Below, in pieces: positions 20,761 to 32,168 of a stretch of 64,000 nt of DNA; position 1 is the stretch's first letter, and each line of letters begins with the position of its first letter. Location: contig OX375883.1 of NCBI GenBank assembly GCA_947359465.1, forward strand, positions 96,112,293 through 96,176,292. The letters run 5' to 3'. The stretch is from Metellina segmentata (Eukaryota; Arthropoda; Arachnida; Araneae; Tetragnathidae). A program made the translations under genes and the position numbers. Below the pieces are notes generated by a model. The model did not search any database, had not been told where the DNA came from, and worked only from the letters and a program-made list of their open reading frames with translations.

Positions 20761-21768
20761 TCAACACTCTTTTGGCTTCTCTCCTGTGTGGATAAGTTGA
20801 TGCCTTCGTAAGTTGGAAGAACTTGAAAATTTTCCTTCGCAAGTATCACAAGTAAAAGGTTTCTCACCTATGTGGATGCGTCTATGATTTACTAAATTTG
20901 ACAAATGCGCAAAAGTTTTCTTGCAAATTTCACACTCATAAGGTTTTTCTCCAGTGTGGATACGTCCATGTAATCGCAAATACGAACTGCGCGAAAATGC
21001 TTTGTTGCACACTTCACATTCGTACGGCTTCTCTCCTGTGTGGACACGTTTATGCGATCGTAAGTGTGAACTCAGTAAAAATCCTTTATTACATACATCA
21101 CAAATAAAAGGCTTCTCACCCGAGTGAACTCGCATATGGGTCAATAAATATAACATCCGTGAAAATGTTTTCTTACACATTTCACACTCAAATGGTTTCC
21201 CTTGAGTGTGGATACGTTCATGTGTTCGTAGTGACGAACTTTGTGTAAACCTTTTATTACATATTTCACAGTTAAAAGGCTTCTCACCAGTGTGGACTCG
21301 CATATGGGTTATTAGATGACTCTTTTTCGAAAATATTTTCTTGCACACATGACACTCAGGTGTCTCACTGCTGTGCACTTGCTTATTGCAATCCATTTTC
21401 TCTCCTAGCATTTTGTTGAAGGTAGTACTTTGCTTTGGTTTCGCACAAACATGGTGTTCCCCAATTTCTGACGGATGTGGGCAGTTTCTAAGCTTTGGTG
21501 TAAAGTGCTCGATTTTTAATGTTTCTCTGTAGTGGAATTGTTTATGTCGAATCAAATTCGATTTGTTTAGAAACATTTTGCTGCAAATTTCGCAGGTAAA
21601 CAAACTCTCTGTTTTAGTGCCAGATTTTGAAGAGATCATTCCTGGCTGTGAGACGTCTTCAATGCCTTGGGGGGATTTCTTGGAATATTCTGTTTCTCCA
21701 AGTTGCACATTGTGTTCTGTATTATCAGGACAAGATGTGGCACTAACTGAACCCTGTGCATGAAACAT
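20761..21768 (-). CDS. ZNF1: C2H2 zinc-finger protein, 8 fingers
   Basis: Probable nuclear DNA-binding protein of 335 residues from the ATG at 21768. Finger 1 (FTCEICSKMF...HKQFH) is isolated. After about 55 residues, which look like one eroded finger, seven fingers run in tandem to the C-terminus (ending HTGEKPKEC). All eight have both Cys and both His ligands. Linkers are HTGEKP-type, except HTQGKP after finger 3 and HIGEKP before the last. No KRAB, ZAD, BTB or SCAN domain. Start choice: the frame also opens 10 codons upstream but only at TTG after an in-frame stop, whereas this ATG has A at -3. A good acceptor (TTTCATTTTTCAG) ends at 21881, so the whole CDS probably lies in one exon. Targets cannot be read from sequence. 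Confidence 0.85.
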   Translation of the reverse strand: MFHAQGSVSATSCPDNTEHNVQLGETEYSKKSPQGIEDVSQPGMISSKSGTKTESLFTCEICSKMFLNKSNLIRHKQFHYRETLKIEHFTPKLRNCPHPSEIGEHHVCAKPKQSTTFNKMLGEKMDCNKQVHSSETPECHVCKKIFSKKSHLITHMRVHTGEKPFNCEICNKRFTQSSSLRTHERIHTQGKPFECEMCKKTFSRMLYLLTHMRVHSGEKPFICDVCNKGFLLSSHLRSHKRVHTGEKPYECEVCNKAFSRSSYLRLHGRIHTGEKPYECEICKKTFAHLSNLVNHRRIHIGEKPFTCDTCEGKFSSSSNLRRHQLIHTGEKPKEC

Positions 21769-21880
21769 TCTTCTAGCTCTAAATCGTTTCTGGGTCAATA
21801 TAGATTAATCCGTTGCATATTACACTGATTTTTCCAGAATGTTTGCTCTGTTTAGGAATGTATCAAACATTTGCATAACA
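21769..21880 (-). other. ZNF1 5' UTR part of coding exon with acceptor and uORF
   Basis: The intron-like tract ending CATTTTTCAG at 21881 suggests the exon starts at 21880. The leader contains an 18-codon upstream frame (ATG near 21876, stop TAA near 21820). The same layout is seen for ZNF2 (exon start 38091) and ZNF3 (49350). The upstream exon and promoter were not located. Confidence 0.5.
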
Positions 21881-23560
21881 CTGAAAAATGAAACATTTTA
21901 TGAGTGTGGCTAGGAAATATGCTGCATAAAATAATTACCATATAATGTTAGAAACAATACTTGGTGCTTGGTATTCACTAACATTGATAACTAACTAACT
22001 CTAGAATACAAAAAAACTGCTCAAGTGTGAAAACTGAAGATTTTTATATAAGTGTAAACTTTGACTAGAAAATGCTGAAATAAAATAATTGGCATACAAT
22101 ACAAGAAATTATATATATATATATATATGTAATGAATAATTCCAATTGATTATCTTTATAAACTTAATAATTCAGTTTAGAAAACAAAACACTTCTTAGG
22201 AGTTAATTCAAGTCGTGGACCAAACTTTGGAAGAACACTTAGCATGTACGAAGTGAAGCAAATAAATAAGAAACTCTATCATAAGAACAATTAAATTAAT
22301 TTCTACATTTATGCAACTTTTTTGACTTTTGAGTACCTTTCTTTGTTATTATTTGCTACTCATGGATTCTTATTTATATAATATATTATTTTTTCATAAC
22401 TACCATTTTATATTTCTACAATTTCTCTTAATTTAGTTCCAATTATCAGGTTTGTTCTTCAGATCATTAATTTATGGAAACATTTGGAATGGTATCCATT
22501 ATTGAGAACTTATATAAAATGTTTTAAATCATTCCATATAAGAAAGCTGTGTCTGGATGTTCCACAGAAAGCAGTACTTGTTATGTTTCTAAAGAAATAT
22601 TTATTGATAACTCAGTATGTGAACATATCTTAGAATTTCCTGATGTGCAAAATAATTAACTTAAAACAAAGATTTAAAGATAGAATATGATAGCAGATGG
22701 ATAAATATTAGTTTATTGTCTGTAAAAGTAACGTTTTAGGGAGAGCTAGTTGAAAATTTCATTTGAAATATAAATATGCACGAAAATTGCTTTTGAAATG
22801 CATCAAATACGATCAATTTGATTCGCAATGTAATGATCATCTGGACTCTCACCTGATGTCATCATTTCGATTTGAATCTCATACAAAGTGACAATTACTA
22901 GGTCCCTGAAAATATTATATGCCGAGAAATTTCATTTCAAAGAAGCAACACAAAAACGGCTAGAAATCGTATTTAGGTTTTATGGCACAAGGTCTGGAAA
23001 TGTAGCAAAGCCAACTCATAAATTGCAAAGTATAATTCTAAAGTGTTTTCTAAAAAACTGAAGAAAAAATGTAAATAACATTTCGCACATCATAAGGACA
23101 AAACAAATAACTTCATAGAGTAAAATATTAAACATCGCATTTTTTATTCTTAATCCAGGGTTTTTTAGAAATGTTTTGGAAATTAAAGTCTGATAACCTT
23201 CATTTCATTCCAGAACTTATATTCACAAGTAAAGCACTACTCAACATCATAAGCACAGCTATACTGAGAGACATATTTTTAAATATAACTATTGCCAGAA
23301 GATTTGGGCGAAACTGTTCACAGCAGATTTGACATAAAGAGAAATCAAAACACTAGCCCCACAAAAATTCAAAAGTATAACAAACAAATAAATCAACAAA
23401 TTTTTCCCACAGCTTATCAAAATGTAGATAGTTTAAAGTGTTGCCAGAAGTACATGGGAAATAAAAGGTAAGTACTCATTTAATTAACATAGGCATGGTA
23501 AATAATTAACGCATGGCAATTGGTAACTATCCAAGTTCAATTCGTAAATAACAGATCAGA
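21881..23560. other. region upstream of ZNF1
   Basis: AT-rich intron or promoter sequence, nearly identical to 38091-39785 and 49350-51019. The only repeats noted are an AT microsatellite and oligo-A/T runs. No further exon identified. Confidence 0.5.
22110..22128. repeat. (AT)n microsatellite, U1
   Basis: About 19 bases of alternating AT here, 36 in U3 (38321-38356) and 12 in U4 (49579-49590). Confidence 0.9.
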
Positions 23561-23933
23561 GGATAACACAATTTTATTCTGATCCGGGTGACAAGGTCAG
23601 AACATAAGTTGTTATTTCACTCTCCAAACTTCCACACTACACCAAATTGAGGAACGACAGTTGAGTCTACAATAGACTTAACATGCTCGAGCCCTCGTGA
23701 ACACAAGGTTTTTGGTCAGACCTAGTTTCGAACTCACAACCCTCCGGTTACTAATCCGGTACTCTTTCAAACAGGGCTACTCACGTTGGCCTTGCGTGGA
23801 AGTTTAGACAGTGGGGTGCCAGCAAAGGTGTGACCTCGTCATCTGACCTTGATTCAATATCACATGGTATTGTCTTCAATCTTTCCCTTCAGATTTGACC
23901 CCGGATCGCAGACATTATACCGTTGTTGAGTAC
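23561..23933. repeat. inverted SINE pair, U2
   Basis: A minus-strand SINE (23561-23789, with B-box-like GAGTTCGAA in its head) meets a head-less plus-strand SINE (23790-23933, containing tcgtcatctgaccttg). The two bodies are inverted relative to one another and could fold as a hairpin in RNA. Copies in U3 and U4. Confidence 0.72.
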
Positions 23934-24976
23934 CATTTAAATAAGATCATGATTTTGATACGCACTACTTAATATATCATTTGGATAAGTAATTATATAT
24001 TATCATTTACATAAAAACCTTTTAATAATGTGCATCTCTCAGAAAATAATTCCGTGTTGTGATCGAACTTTTAATCCTTTACACAAATTAATTTTTTATT
24101 AATAACTACTCAAACTATACATAACTTCATTTTAATTAATTTAATTTTAACTAATGTTTTACTTGTGTAATAAAGAAATGTGACCAAGAAAAAATGGTAG
24201 ATTACTTAATAGGCGTAACCAGGGGAGTTGGGGTTTCAACCCTTCATTCACTTCGTCGAATAAGATAGTTAAATTTGTAATTGAAGAGCAATCGGAGTTT
24301 TAAGCTTGATGTTTATTTAAACTAGATTATAATAAATAAAAATTATTTTTGCACTCATAATATAAATAATTACATAACAAAAGTGAAATTTTTATTCACT
24401 TGATTTTTATGTTTAACTTAAACATGTTTTTTCGTCGGAGTACAATTTAGAAAAGAATTTTTTAATGTGAACAATGTTTGCTTAAGTTTCTAAAGAATTA
24501 AAAGCTTTCAGGATGACGGGAATGAGCTGTACACCAGACTTGTGCAACCTTGATCTGTGAAAACGAAGTAGAATTAAAAAACTTGAGCATAGTATATATA
24601 GCAAAAATTTCAGGATTTTGGAGCACATGCTTGCATTAGGAAACTTTCGGGTCTCCAGGGTGACAACAAAATGCTCGAAAAAAAGTTCCCCGATAGTGTC
24701 ACAAAATTTCCCAGATATTACAATTCCCTTAAGAAATGCTGTGATCCGTGATTGGTATCGATATACAGTATCCACGCATTATTTTTAAATATTTAGTGTC
24801 AGATGGGTAAAAGGATAATTCTCCACGAATATTTTGTACTTTTTCTCTTCAGGTACTTTAAATGTTATTGTAAGGGTTGGAACCCTTAATGGAACTCTTA
24901 CAATAGAAATTGAAAAAAATGTTGAAAAAACACAAAATATTTTGATTATGAACTTTTTACACCTGACCCTATATTA
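23934..24976. other. U2 spacer
   Basis: Unit sequence homologous to 3746-4398, 40159-41202 and 51393-52435. A 97-codon minus-strand frame (24775-24482) is conserved in U2-U4 because these copies are near-identical, but is broken in U1, so I do not call it a gene. Confidence 0.55.
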
Positions 24977-25586
24977 TCCTACTACCTCTGCTATTATAAA
25001 AGGAAATGTTTGTTTGTCTGTTTCGCGGCCGCAAAATCCTGACGATCTTACGGCTCTTGTGACGATCTTATGGCACATACAGCAATGAGATTTAGCACAC
25101 AGGTAGTCTGAATTTTATGCAATTTTTGGGCGCGGCGAATTTTAATATTCAATCTAGAAGATTTTAAAATGAATTTCATAGTTTTATTCTCCATCGGTTT
25201 TTCAAACGTGGAGAACTTTTTCTACTCATGCGACCTTGCAGTCAGGGTTTGGAATCATGCCAAGTTTTTTTCATGCACAAAACGCGGAGAGAGTTATTTT
25301 TTTCGCTTCCGCTTTGATTTTGCGCGATTGATTTCCCAGCTAGACGATAAATCTTTAAACTGAAGTCAAAGTTCTTTTTTCTATCTCCTGGACCTTAAAG
25401 ATGAAGTAAAAGTTTCAACGGATTTGAAATCCGCCGAAAATTTCAGTTTATATTGATTCCTAAAAATATGATTTTCTTTAAATAAATAATTTTTTGATTG
25501 AATATATCTTCAACGGATTTGAAATCTGTGGAAAATTTTACACCATCTTAATACCTTACACCACGGGCAAGCCACGGAGTGGCTAG
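24977..25586 (+). mobile_element. Helitron-like element, 610 bp, U2 (intact)
   Basis: Starts TCCTACTA after A and ends GCCACGGAGTGGCTAG before T. Uninterrupted form of the repeat split in U1. Contains a 64-codon frame with no recognisable domain. Confidence 0.68.
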
Positions 25587-25635
25587 TACATGCATACTGT
25601 ACATCAAAATCAAATGTAAATATGTTTAAAAAATT

Positions 25636-25931
25636 GGTAGTTTCAGTCTACGTTTATAGTGGTGGAAACGGCCTTGTTGCTTTTTTTGGCTCACTTCTAG
25701 TAGCGAATTATGGCAGGTTAAGGCAACCCGTCTGAATAACTTTTCTTAAGGAAACCTCAGCAAGCGGAAAGTTTAAATTTTCATATTTAATATTCTAGAA
25801 AGTTCTTTCAAAATCCGTTACAGTGTTGTCATTGGTTCATTTGAAATAATTCTTTCCTTGGTGACTTTAGAAGTGCACCAAAAAAAGCCTCAAGGCCGTT
25901 ACCACCGCTATAAACGTAGTGAAGTTGTAAC
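25636..25931. mobile_element. MITE with 60-bp inverted ends, U2
   Basis: Same element as 14279-14579; the right end has decayed (gttgtaacat instead of ctgtaccaaa). Confidence 0.72.
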
Positions 25932-26903
25932 ATAAAATTCTACAAAAATGTAATTGCAAGCAAAATTTTTTTATTTCATGCACAAAAAAGACATAATTAG
26001 TTACACAAATTTCAAATTGCATACTACAAGTTGTATGGCCGGCCTCACGGCGACGAGATGTTCCGGCAGCGTTTTTTTCGGTGTTCTAAAATTATAACGC
26101 AACTGTTCTTTATTCGAATTACAATTTCGGCGAATACGATTCATTCGATTCTCAAAAGGAACACGTAATCGCGCATCTCTAAATAGGACAAACAATAATA
26201 GTTATTGTTCAAGTTATCAACATTTTAAAAGTTCCCTAATTTTTTGAAAAAATTGGAATTTTTCCAGAATTAAAAAGTTTCCTGGTGCCGTTACCCTCCT
26301 GCTCTCTGATATAATAGAGATTACGAAAGTTCCAACTTCAAATGTGAAAGGAAAAGATAAATTAACTTTTCTTCATTCTATGAAATGAACATAAAAACAT
26401 TCTATGAGCATGACGAGAAGACCGATTACAAACACATGGTCCCATTTTCCCAAATGATAGTTGTTATGGTTAGAGGACAGAGTAAAATTAAGAGGATATT
26501 ATTATCAATTATTGAAGAACTTATGATTATGGAAAATATTCGGCGTTAGCGAAAATTGTTCATGGTGCAAAAATATATATATAAGAACTGCGTTATAGAA
26601 ATTAGTAATAACTGTTATTTTTTTTATTGAATAACACACAAGATTTTTCTATGGATATCACGAGTATAAAATAAAAGTTAATATGTTATGCTATTATAAC
26701 ACTAATTTATCATGCGCAACATAATTTTTTGTTGTTTCACTTATATGTAAAAAATTTTTTCCCTGTGAACTGAGTTACTGATATTATTTTAAACTAATAG
26801 TAATCATTTTGATTATTAATGCGTTTCAAAATTTTTGGAGATTTTTCATCATCAGAATTTTTTTTTTTTTTTTGCAATAGATTTGTAGCATTTTATAAAG
26901 CTA
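25932..26903. other. U2 spacer
   Basis: AT-rich unit sequence with a short T-run near 26861; no gene supported. Confidence 0.5.
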
Positions 26904-27269
26904 CTAGGGGGCCCGCCCATTGCTCGCTAACCCCCGGAGGATTGCTTCGCTGCGCGAACCTATGCTCGCTTCAATGAAGACATGTGTCCTAACAGAAGGG
27001 ATTGTTTACAAAATATGATATTCCAAAAAATGTTTTTCAAATCTAAATTTACTGTATTACAGAAAATATATATGCAGTACCTCTCAAATCAGAATTCAAA
27101 TGAAAACTTTGAGCAAATTTTGACTCTAAATGTGAACGCTGCTTTAGAAAAAGAATACCCAGCATGTTGTTTATGTGTACATTTCCCCAGCACTCGAACG
27201 ACCTACACTTTTTCATTGAGTTTGTTGCCGAAAGTTGTAGTGCAAGCGTCTTGTTGAACTATAATTATT

Positions 27270-27285
27270 GGCCCTGAAAAGAACC
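27270..27285 (-). other. histone-mRNA-type stem-loop, U2
   Basis: GGTTCTTTTCAGGGCC on the minus strand: six pairs if G-T is allowed, with a TTTC loop. Slightly weaker than the U3 copy. Confidence 0.45.
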
Positions 27286-27511
27286 GTTTTTTAAATGTCC
27301 ATGAAAAGATCCTCCGCTTTCTTATATTTATATTATAAACTGCCGCAGCTCAACTAAAATTCATTTTTTTTTTCAATAAAATTTCATCCGATAACGCTAT
27401 ACATTCAATTAATGCTCGAGGCTTTTTGGTAAACAAACAATCGTACAATGTTGCCAAAACGCGTCAACAAATAACGTCTTTTCTGCATGCCACGCAAGAC
27501 AATTATATATA

Positions 27512-28687
27512 CAGAGGCTGTTCGCACATTTTTTAGACGATTTTGGTTAGCGGTAATAAAAAATCGTTTGTTGCAAAAGAAATAATTGCAGTTGTATTAT
27601 GTTTTTAAAAGTCAAAATTATCGTCTGCGGCTTGAGAGGTTTGTTTTTATTCAAAATGGCGTTTTTAACGAAGCAGTGGTTCGAAGGCTATATTTATGCT
27701 CTTTCCGAAGAGAAATATTCATAATCCGTTATACAAGACCGATGTGAGAGTCATGGTTTTGTGATATATAAAGCGTCGATAGGTAATATCGTCAACAAGA
27801 AAGGAAAAAAACTTCAAATTGGAGCCTCAAGTGGGACAAAAATTCCAAACAAGTATCCAAGGAAGAAACGGACATCTTCGACTATTGCAAAGGCACGTTG
27901 TTTAATGTTAAAAGAAAATCCCCCTAGTCAAAGGACAGTTGCAAAATCAATAAAATGCTCGGTGTCCACTGTAAACAAAATGATAAACGTTGATTTAAAT
28001 CTTAAGAAAGCGAAAAAACGCAATGTGCATCGTTTTTCTCCAAAGCATATCGCTGAATGCAGGACACGCTGCCGAATTCTATATGAAAAACACTTATCCA
28101 AAGAAAAATGGAAAAAAAAAATTGTCACTATAGATGAATCATGGGTGTATTTAAATGATTGCAGCAAAAAAAGAGCAATTTATCATCATAAATTGGAGAA
28201 AAAAATAAATACTATCAGTAACATATTTATCTCCAATTTTTCTGAATGAAATACCATCGCTTTACCCACAGTGCCATCAATCTGTGGAACTCCAATAAGA
28301 CAAAGCTATCAGTCACACATCAAAATCCACTGTAAATTTCTAAAAGAAATGGAACAAAAAACCGATATCAAGGCCATACCCTTCACTGATATCCCTACTA
28401 AATCTCCCGATGTATCACCTATGGTTTTCTGTGCTTTCAGACTTTTAAAATCTGCATTATCCAAACGTCGTCCTACCCTTACAGGACTCTGGATAGCTGT
28501 TTCAGAGGAATGGGATAGAATACCTCTTCTGACACTTCAAAAGGCATTATTATCCTGGAAATTACGGAGTCAAAAGATTGTTCAGAATAGGGGCTATCAA
28601 ATAGAACATTTAAAACACAAGAATTTTATGTAATTTAGTTTTCTTAATGCAATATATATTGTCTAAAAAATGTGTGAACAGCCTCTG
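27512..28687 (+). mobile_element. Tc1/mariner-type transposon, 1176 bp, U2
   Basis: Inverted ends CAGAGGCTGTTCGCACATTT and CAGAGGCTGTTCACACATTT (right, reverse complement), duplicated TA at 27510-27511 and 28688-28689. Contains a broken transposase gene. Confidence 0.9.
27656..28633 (+). pseudogene. mariner-like transposase, broken (U2)
   Basis: Starts at the ATG at 27656 (MAFLTKQWFEG). An in-frame TAA sits at 27722-27724, and the same frame then stays open to 28246. It encodes a basic helix-turn-helix region (SQRTVAKSIKCSVSTVNKMI) and the first catalytic Asp in VTIDESWVYLND. The centre of the catalytic domain, where the second Asp is expected, is largely deleted or frameshifted around 28210-28320. 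The C-terminal frame (28271-28630) keeps SPDVSPMVFCAF, where mariner transposases normally have Asp at the Val position. With stop, internal loss and missing third acidic residue the protein cannot be active. Confidence 0.82.
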
Positions 28688-28695
28688 TATATAGA

Positions 28696-29597
28696 TTGCA
28701 AAATTAGAAATCTAGATTTTTTTTATTCAAAAATATGGTTTAATAAAATGAAAATCTGCAATTCCTTTTTTAAATTAATGAGATAATTTATTTGTTGTTG
28801 TATAAAAAGAATTTCTTAGCTTTTAAATTCTACAACAGTGTTGACCCTTCAACTATTTAAAAACAATCTATGCTGAATAAATTTGCAGAAAACATAACAA
28901 AAGTAAGTCAAAGTATAAATAAATTTTTAAGTTAGTAAATTTAACTAATTTGTCTTTTCTTATATTGTACATTTTTATTAAAAATATTTTGTTACTCTAA
29001 CACTGATAAACGATAGAAAATTTTACATAGGTGCAAGAAAAGTATTTAAAAAATAAAGATTGCAGTATACTTTTGAACTTATGAAGTTTCAAAACATCAC
29101 CTGTTGTTCCAGTTCCAAATTAAACAATTATTTACTTTATGATTCTTTTATTCTAATCTTTAATTTATGATCACAAATTGTTGAAATCAAATTAAAACAG
29201 TAGTGTTGAATTGAAGTTTTCTTTGATAAACCTTCTGCTTACAATCAGGCAGCAAATAATATGCTATCTGGAAATTGAAGTTAAGAAAGCTGAAATATAG
29301 ATGTTGGAAATCCAAATGAAGTTCAAAATATCTAAAGATTGAAGAATACAAGAACATTCAAAACATACCTAGAGCTAGTAGGTACAATTTGATTTAAAAA
29401 AGGAACTTACAAGTACTGCTTTATAAATTATTTGATCAGTGTCATTAAAAATACATACAAAACAAGTGTACTTAAAACTCACTTGAAACATATTTTCTTT
29501 AGTTGCAATTTTACTTCCAAATATTTATTCTGAAAATTTTTCCAGTTTTGTAAAAATTTCTATTTTAATAAAAACATTGATGTTTTATGAACACAAA
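28696..29597. other. U2 spacer
   Basis: AT-rich unit DNA homologous to 17300-18100. No gene seen. Confidence 0.5.
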
Positions 29598-30646
29598 CTA
29601 TTGATAATGTCCAATCACTTTTTACTTTCAACTATCTAAGATTGATATAAGTATAATGATTACAGTACCTACACGAAAATACTGTTTTTTGTAAAATCTA
29701 AATATTACCAAGACTAATATTCAGTTGAGTTGACTTTTAAGATTTTTTCATGAAATTTACATGGAATATGACACTATATATCAGAAAATACAGCAAAACA
29801 AAATATTAATATTTTAAAATAGAAATAAAACAATAACATTATTAAAGATGCGAGACAAAATCTTAATTTTTTTTACCTTAATAATAATGGTTGATAGATT
29901 GTTATGTTCTCACCAGACTTGTAATTCTTTATACAATTGTCAATGAATCTATCCCAAACTTCTGAAATCATAGCAAATTTGTTGGTGTGAATTATCTGAG
30001 AATGTGTGGATTTTAAATCGAATCTTAAAAATCTAAGGATTTCTCTAAACCTATTTCGACCTATTGATTCTTTACAGAAGTTTAGGCCCCAAGAGTCAGA
30101 CCATAGGGAGTGTAGTTCATGCTCTTTGCAACACTCATAGATCATGAATGGACACAGATCAGCAGATGTCGAGCTTCAACATCTGTGCATTTCCTAATGT
30201 GTTCTAATATGTAACTGTCCACGAACTCATAAAGTATTCATTGACATTTTGTTTCACAAAATTACTTTGACGTAAAACATTCCTAGCTGCAAATCTGCCT
30301 ATGACATTGCCATTCTGTGCCACCCCTAGCAACATGCATATATCTGGATTAGTTGAGATATTATCAGTTTCATCTGCACTTTCTTCAGATTCTTTGCACT
30401 CAACCTTCATGTAAATTGGTGCCTGCATCGGAATCTAAATCCGAACAAGAGAGCTTCTCCACCATCCCATTCATTTTCAGTAAGTTTTTGCAACAAATCA
30501 GCAATTTCTTCAGGACTTGTACCTTTTCTAAGAGCTATCATTTCATGTCTACACTATACAAGGTTCGATAATCGAATCTGTTTATTTTATGAGCATATAA
30601 ACAAATGTAAACGACTAAACACTTTTAGACCCAATCACACAAGTAT
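29598..30646. repeat. 1-kb direct repeat A (piggyBac segment), U2
   Basis: Repeated at 33944-34984 with a modest number of differences. The two copies flank the 3.3-kb insert; U1 has the segment once. Confidence 0.85.
29873..30474 (-). pseudogene. piggyBac-like transposase relic, U2 copy A
   Basis: N-terminal ATG at 30474. The acidic leader is frameshifted near 30395, then GRFAARNVLRQSNFVKQNV, a stop, the LEHIRKCTD block, and a frame from 30145 to 29873 with ELHSLWSDSWGLNF, ILRFLRFD and EVWDRFIDNC. Only the first part of the DDE domain is present; the frame ends ITIYQPLLLR. A GTAAAA donor-like sequence follows directly, but splicing is unproven. Confidence 0.8.
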
Positions 30647-31541
30647 TTCCTCTTCCCAATATAGAAGAGGTAGTAGAAAGGGTTAGTGCCGCACCTTATA
30701 TAACGGTGATGGATTTAACCAAAGGTTACTTTCAAATTCCTTTGAAAAAAAGTGCGCAGAGGTACGCCGCTTTCGTGACGCCATTTGGAGCATTTATTCC
30801 CAAAAAAATGATGTTTGGGCTGGTGAACGCTCCTTTTTACTTTTGCAAGCTAATGGCTCAGGTTTTGGGAGGTTTAGAGAGAATTGCATCACCTTATATT
30901 GATGACATTGCCATTTATTCGAAAACATTCGAAGAGCATGTTAAGGATGTGAGCTCGGTTTTGGATAGGTTGGCAGAGGCACAGCTTACTGTAAAGCCTT
31001 CAAAGTGCAAATTTGCTCAGGACCACGTTAGGTTTTTGGGACACGAAGTGGGCAGTGGCAAGCGCTCCCCCAGTGAAGCAAAAATTAGGGCCATTCAAGA
31101 TTTCCCTAGCCCAACAACGAAGACGCAAATTAGGTCATTTTTAGGGTTGAGTGGGTATTATGCCAAATATGTCCAAAATTACAGCGTCATCGCGGTCCCC
31201 TTAACAAATGCCTTGAAAGGGAAAACCCGGAAAGAGAAAGTAGATTGGAATGAGGAGTGTCAGGCGGCTTTCGAGGCACTGAAGAAGGCCTTGGTAACTA
31301 AGCCCGTCTTGTATGCTCCGGATTATTCGAGAGACTTTACTATGCAAACAGATGCCAGCGATTCCGGTGTGGGTATTGTTTTGTCGCAAAAGATCGGGGA
31401 GGATGAGCACCCCGTAATTTATCTCAGTAAGAAGTTTTCGAGAGCAGAGCGAAACTACGCAGTGGTCGAACGCGAGCTCGCGGCCATCGTATATGGCGTA
31501 AGAAAACTTCATTACTATCTGGACGGTCAACTTTTTGTTAT
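30643..31541 (+). pseudogene. gypsy pol fragment: RT and RNase H, open frame
   Basis: Open from 30643 through 31614, of which the transposon part ends near 31541. RT motifs: TVMDLTKGYFQIPL, FVTPFGAFIPKKMMFGLVNAP and the catalytic YIDD at about 30896-30907. Next comes RFLGHEVGSG, the connection region, and the start of the gypsy RNase H (MQTDASDSGVGIVLSQK, ERELAAIVYGVRKLHYYLDGQ). The fragment lacks protease, the RT fingers' N-terminus, most of RNase H and integrase, and has no LTRs. It is a different gypsy lineage from the one at 1-3745 (YIDD versus YLDD, low similarity). The first ATG is internal (30709), so no protein is expected. Confidence 0.85.
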
Positions 31542-32166
31542 AGAGAATTTCTGTATTTTACACCGTTTTAATTTTTTAAGCAATCAAATTACATTTTGCG
31601 CAATTATATTTTGAGGACATATATTTACTAGTTTGAAATTGTTTTCATTCGTATGAATCATCAAAAAATCACTCATTCTTGTGAGATTTTATATAAGATG
31701 TTAGATTTTTTATTATGTTAGATAGACTTCGTTGCAATGATAATTAGTAGTTTACTTATAAGAAAACAACTTCAATCTACTTCACTGATATCTATACTAC
31801 TAAATATGTGACAAAGAAGAAAGTCATTATATAAATCAGCATGTTAACCTTTAATTTGAAATTAATACAGATGGATATAAATTTTCTAATACTATTTAAT
31901 AGAAATATATTTCCATGCCATATCATGTGGTCTATCAAGTATACAACAAATGTATCTCGAAAAACCTTGAGAGTAAAGTTATAACGTGCGCTAAATTGAA
32001 GTTGTGAAAGGTATGAATGTTCAATCTTGAAAACAAACAGAATCGATTTCAAAGTTACATATTTAACATACATTTAAAGTGCTTACTGCTGTTTTTTATT
32101 TTATCGTTATTTATTATTATTATTTTATCGAGGACGAACAAGGATGTTATTGAATTTGCGTGTCAC
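31542..32166. other. insert X, left spacer
   Basis: AT-rich with no gene. Weak resemblance to 33590-33800 (tcaaaaaat...cattct...atataagat order). Confidence 0.45.
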
Positions 32167-32168
32167 TA

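Larger units (their letters stand above)
26904..28695 (-). mobile_element. second Helitron, U2, carrying a mariner
   Basis: The minus-strand 5' end TCTATATA at 28695 follows A; the 3' end GGGCGGGCCCCCTAG at 26904 precedes T. The mariner at 27512-28687 sits just inside the 5' end; without it the Helitron is about 614 bp. It carries a histone-type stem-loop (27285-27270). Confidence 0.75.

Noticed and set aside
21769..21798. Ten extra N-terminal codons for ZNF1 (same for ZNF2 and ZNF3)
   Set aside because: They start at TTG just after an in-frame stop; the first ATG at 21768 is the plausible start in a eukaryote.
24482..24775. 97-codon minus-strand frame, present at 40708 and 51941 too
   Set aside because: Its apparent conservation is due to the recent duplication; the U1 homologue (3836-4150) is frameshifted and there is no recognisable domain.
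26982..27257. 91-codon frame in the second Helitron (also 43212, 54441)
   Set aside because: Lies within non-coding Helitron sequence, is disrupted in U1, and has no domain.
31201..31530. 109-codon minus-strand frame (also 58661)
   Set aside because: Antisense of the gypsy pol fragment.
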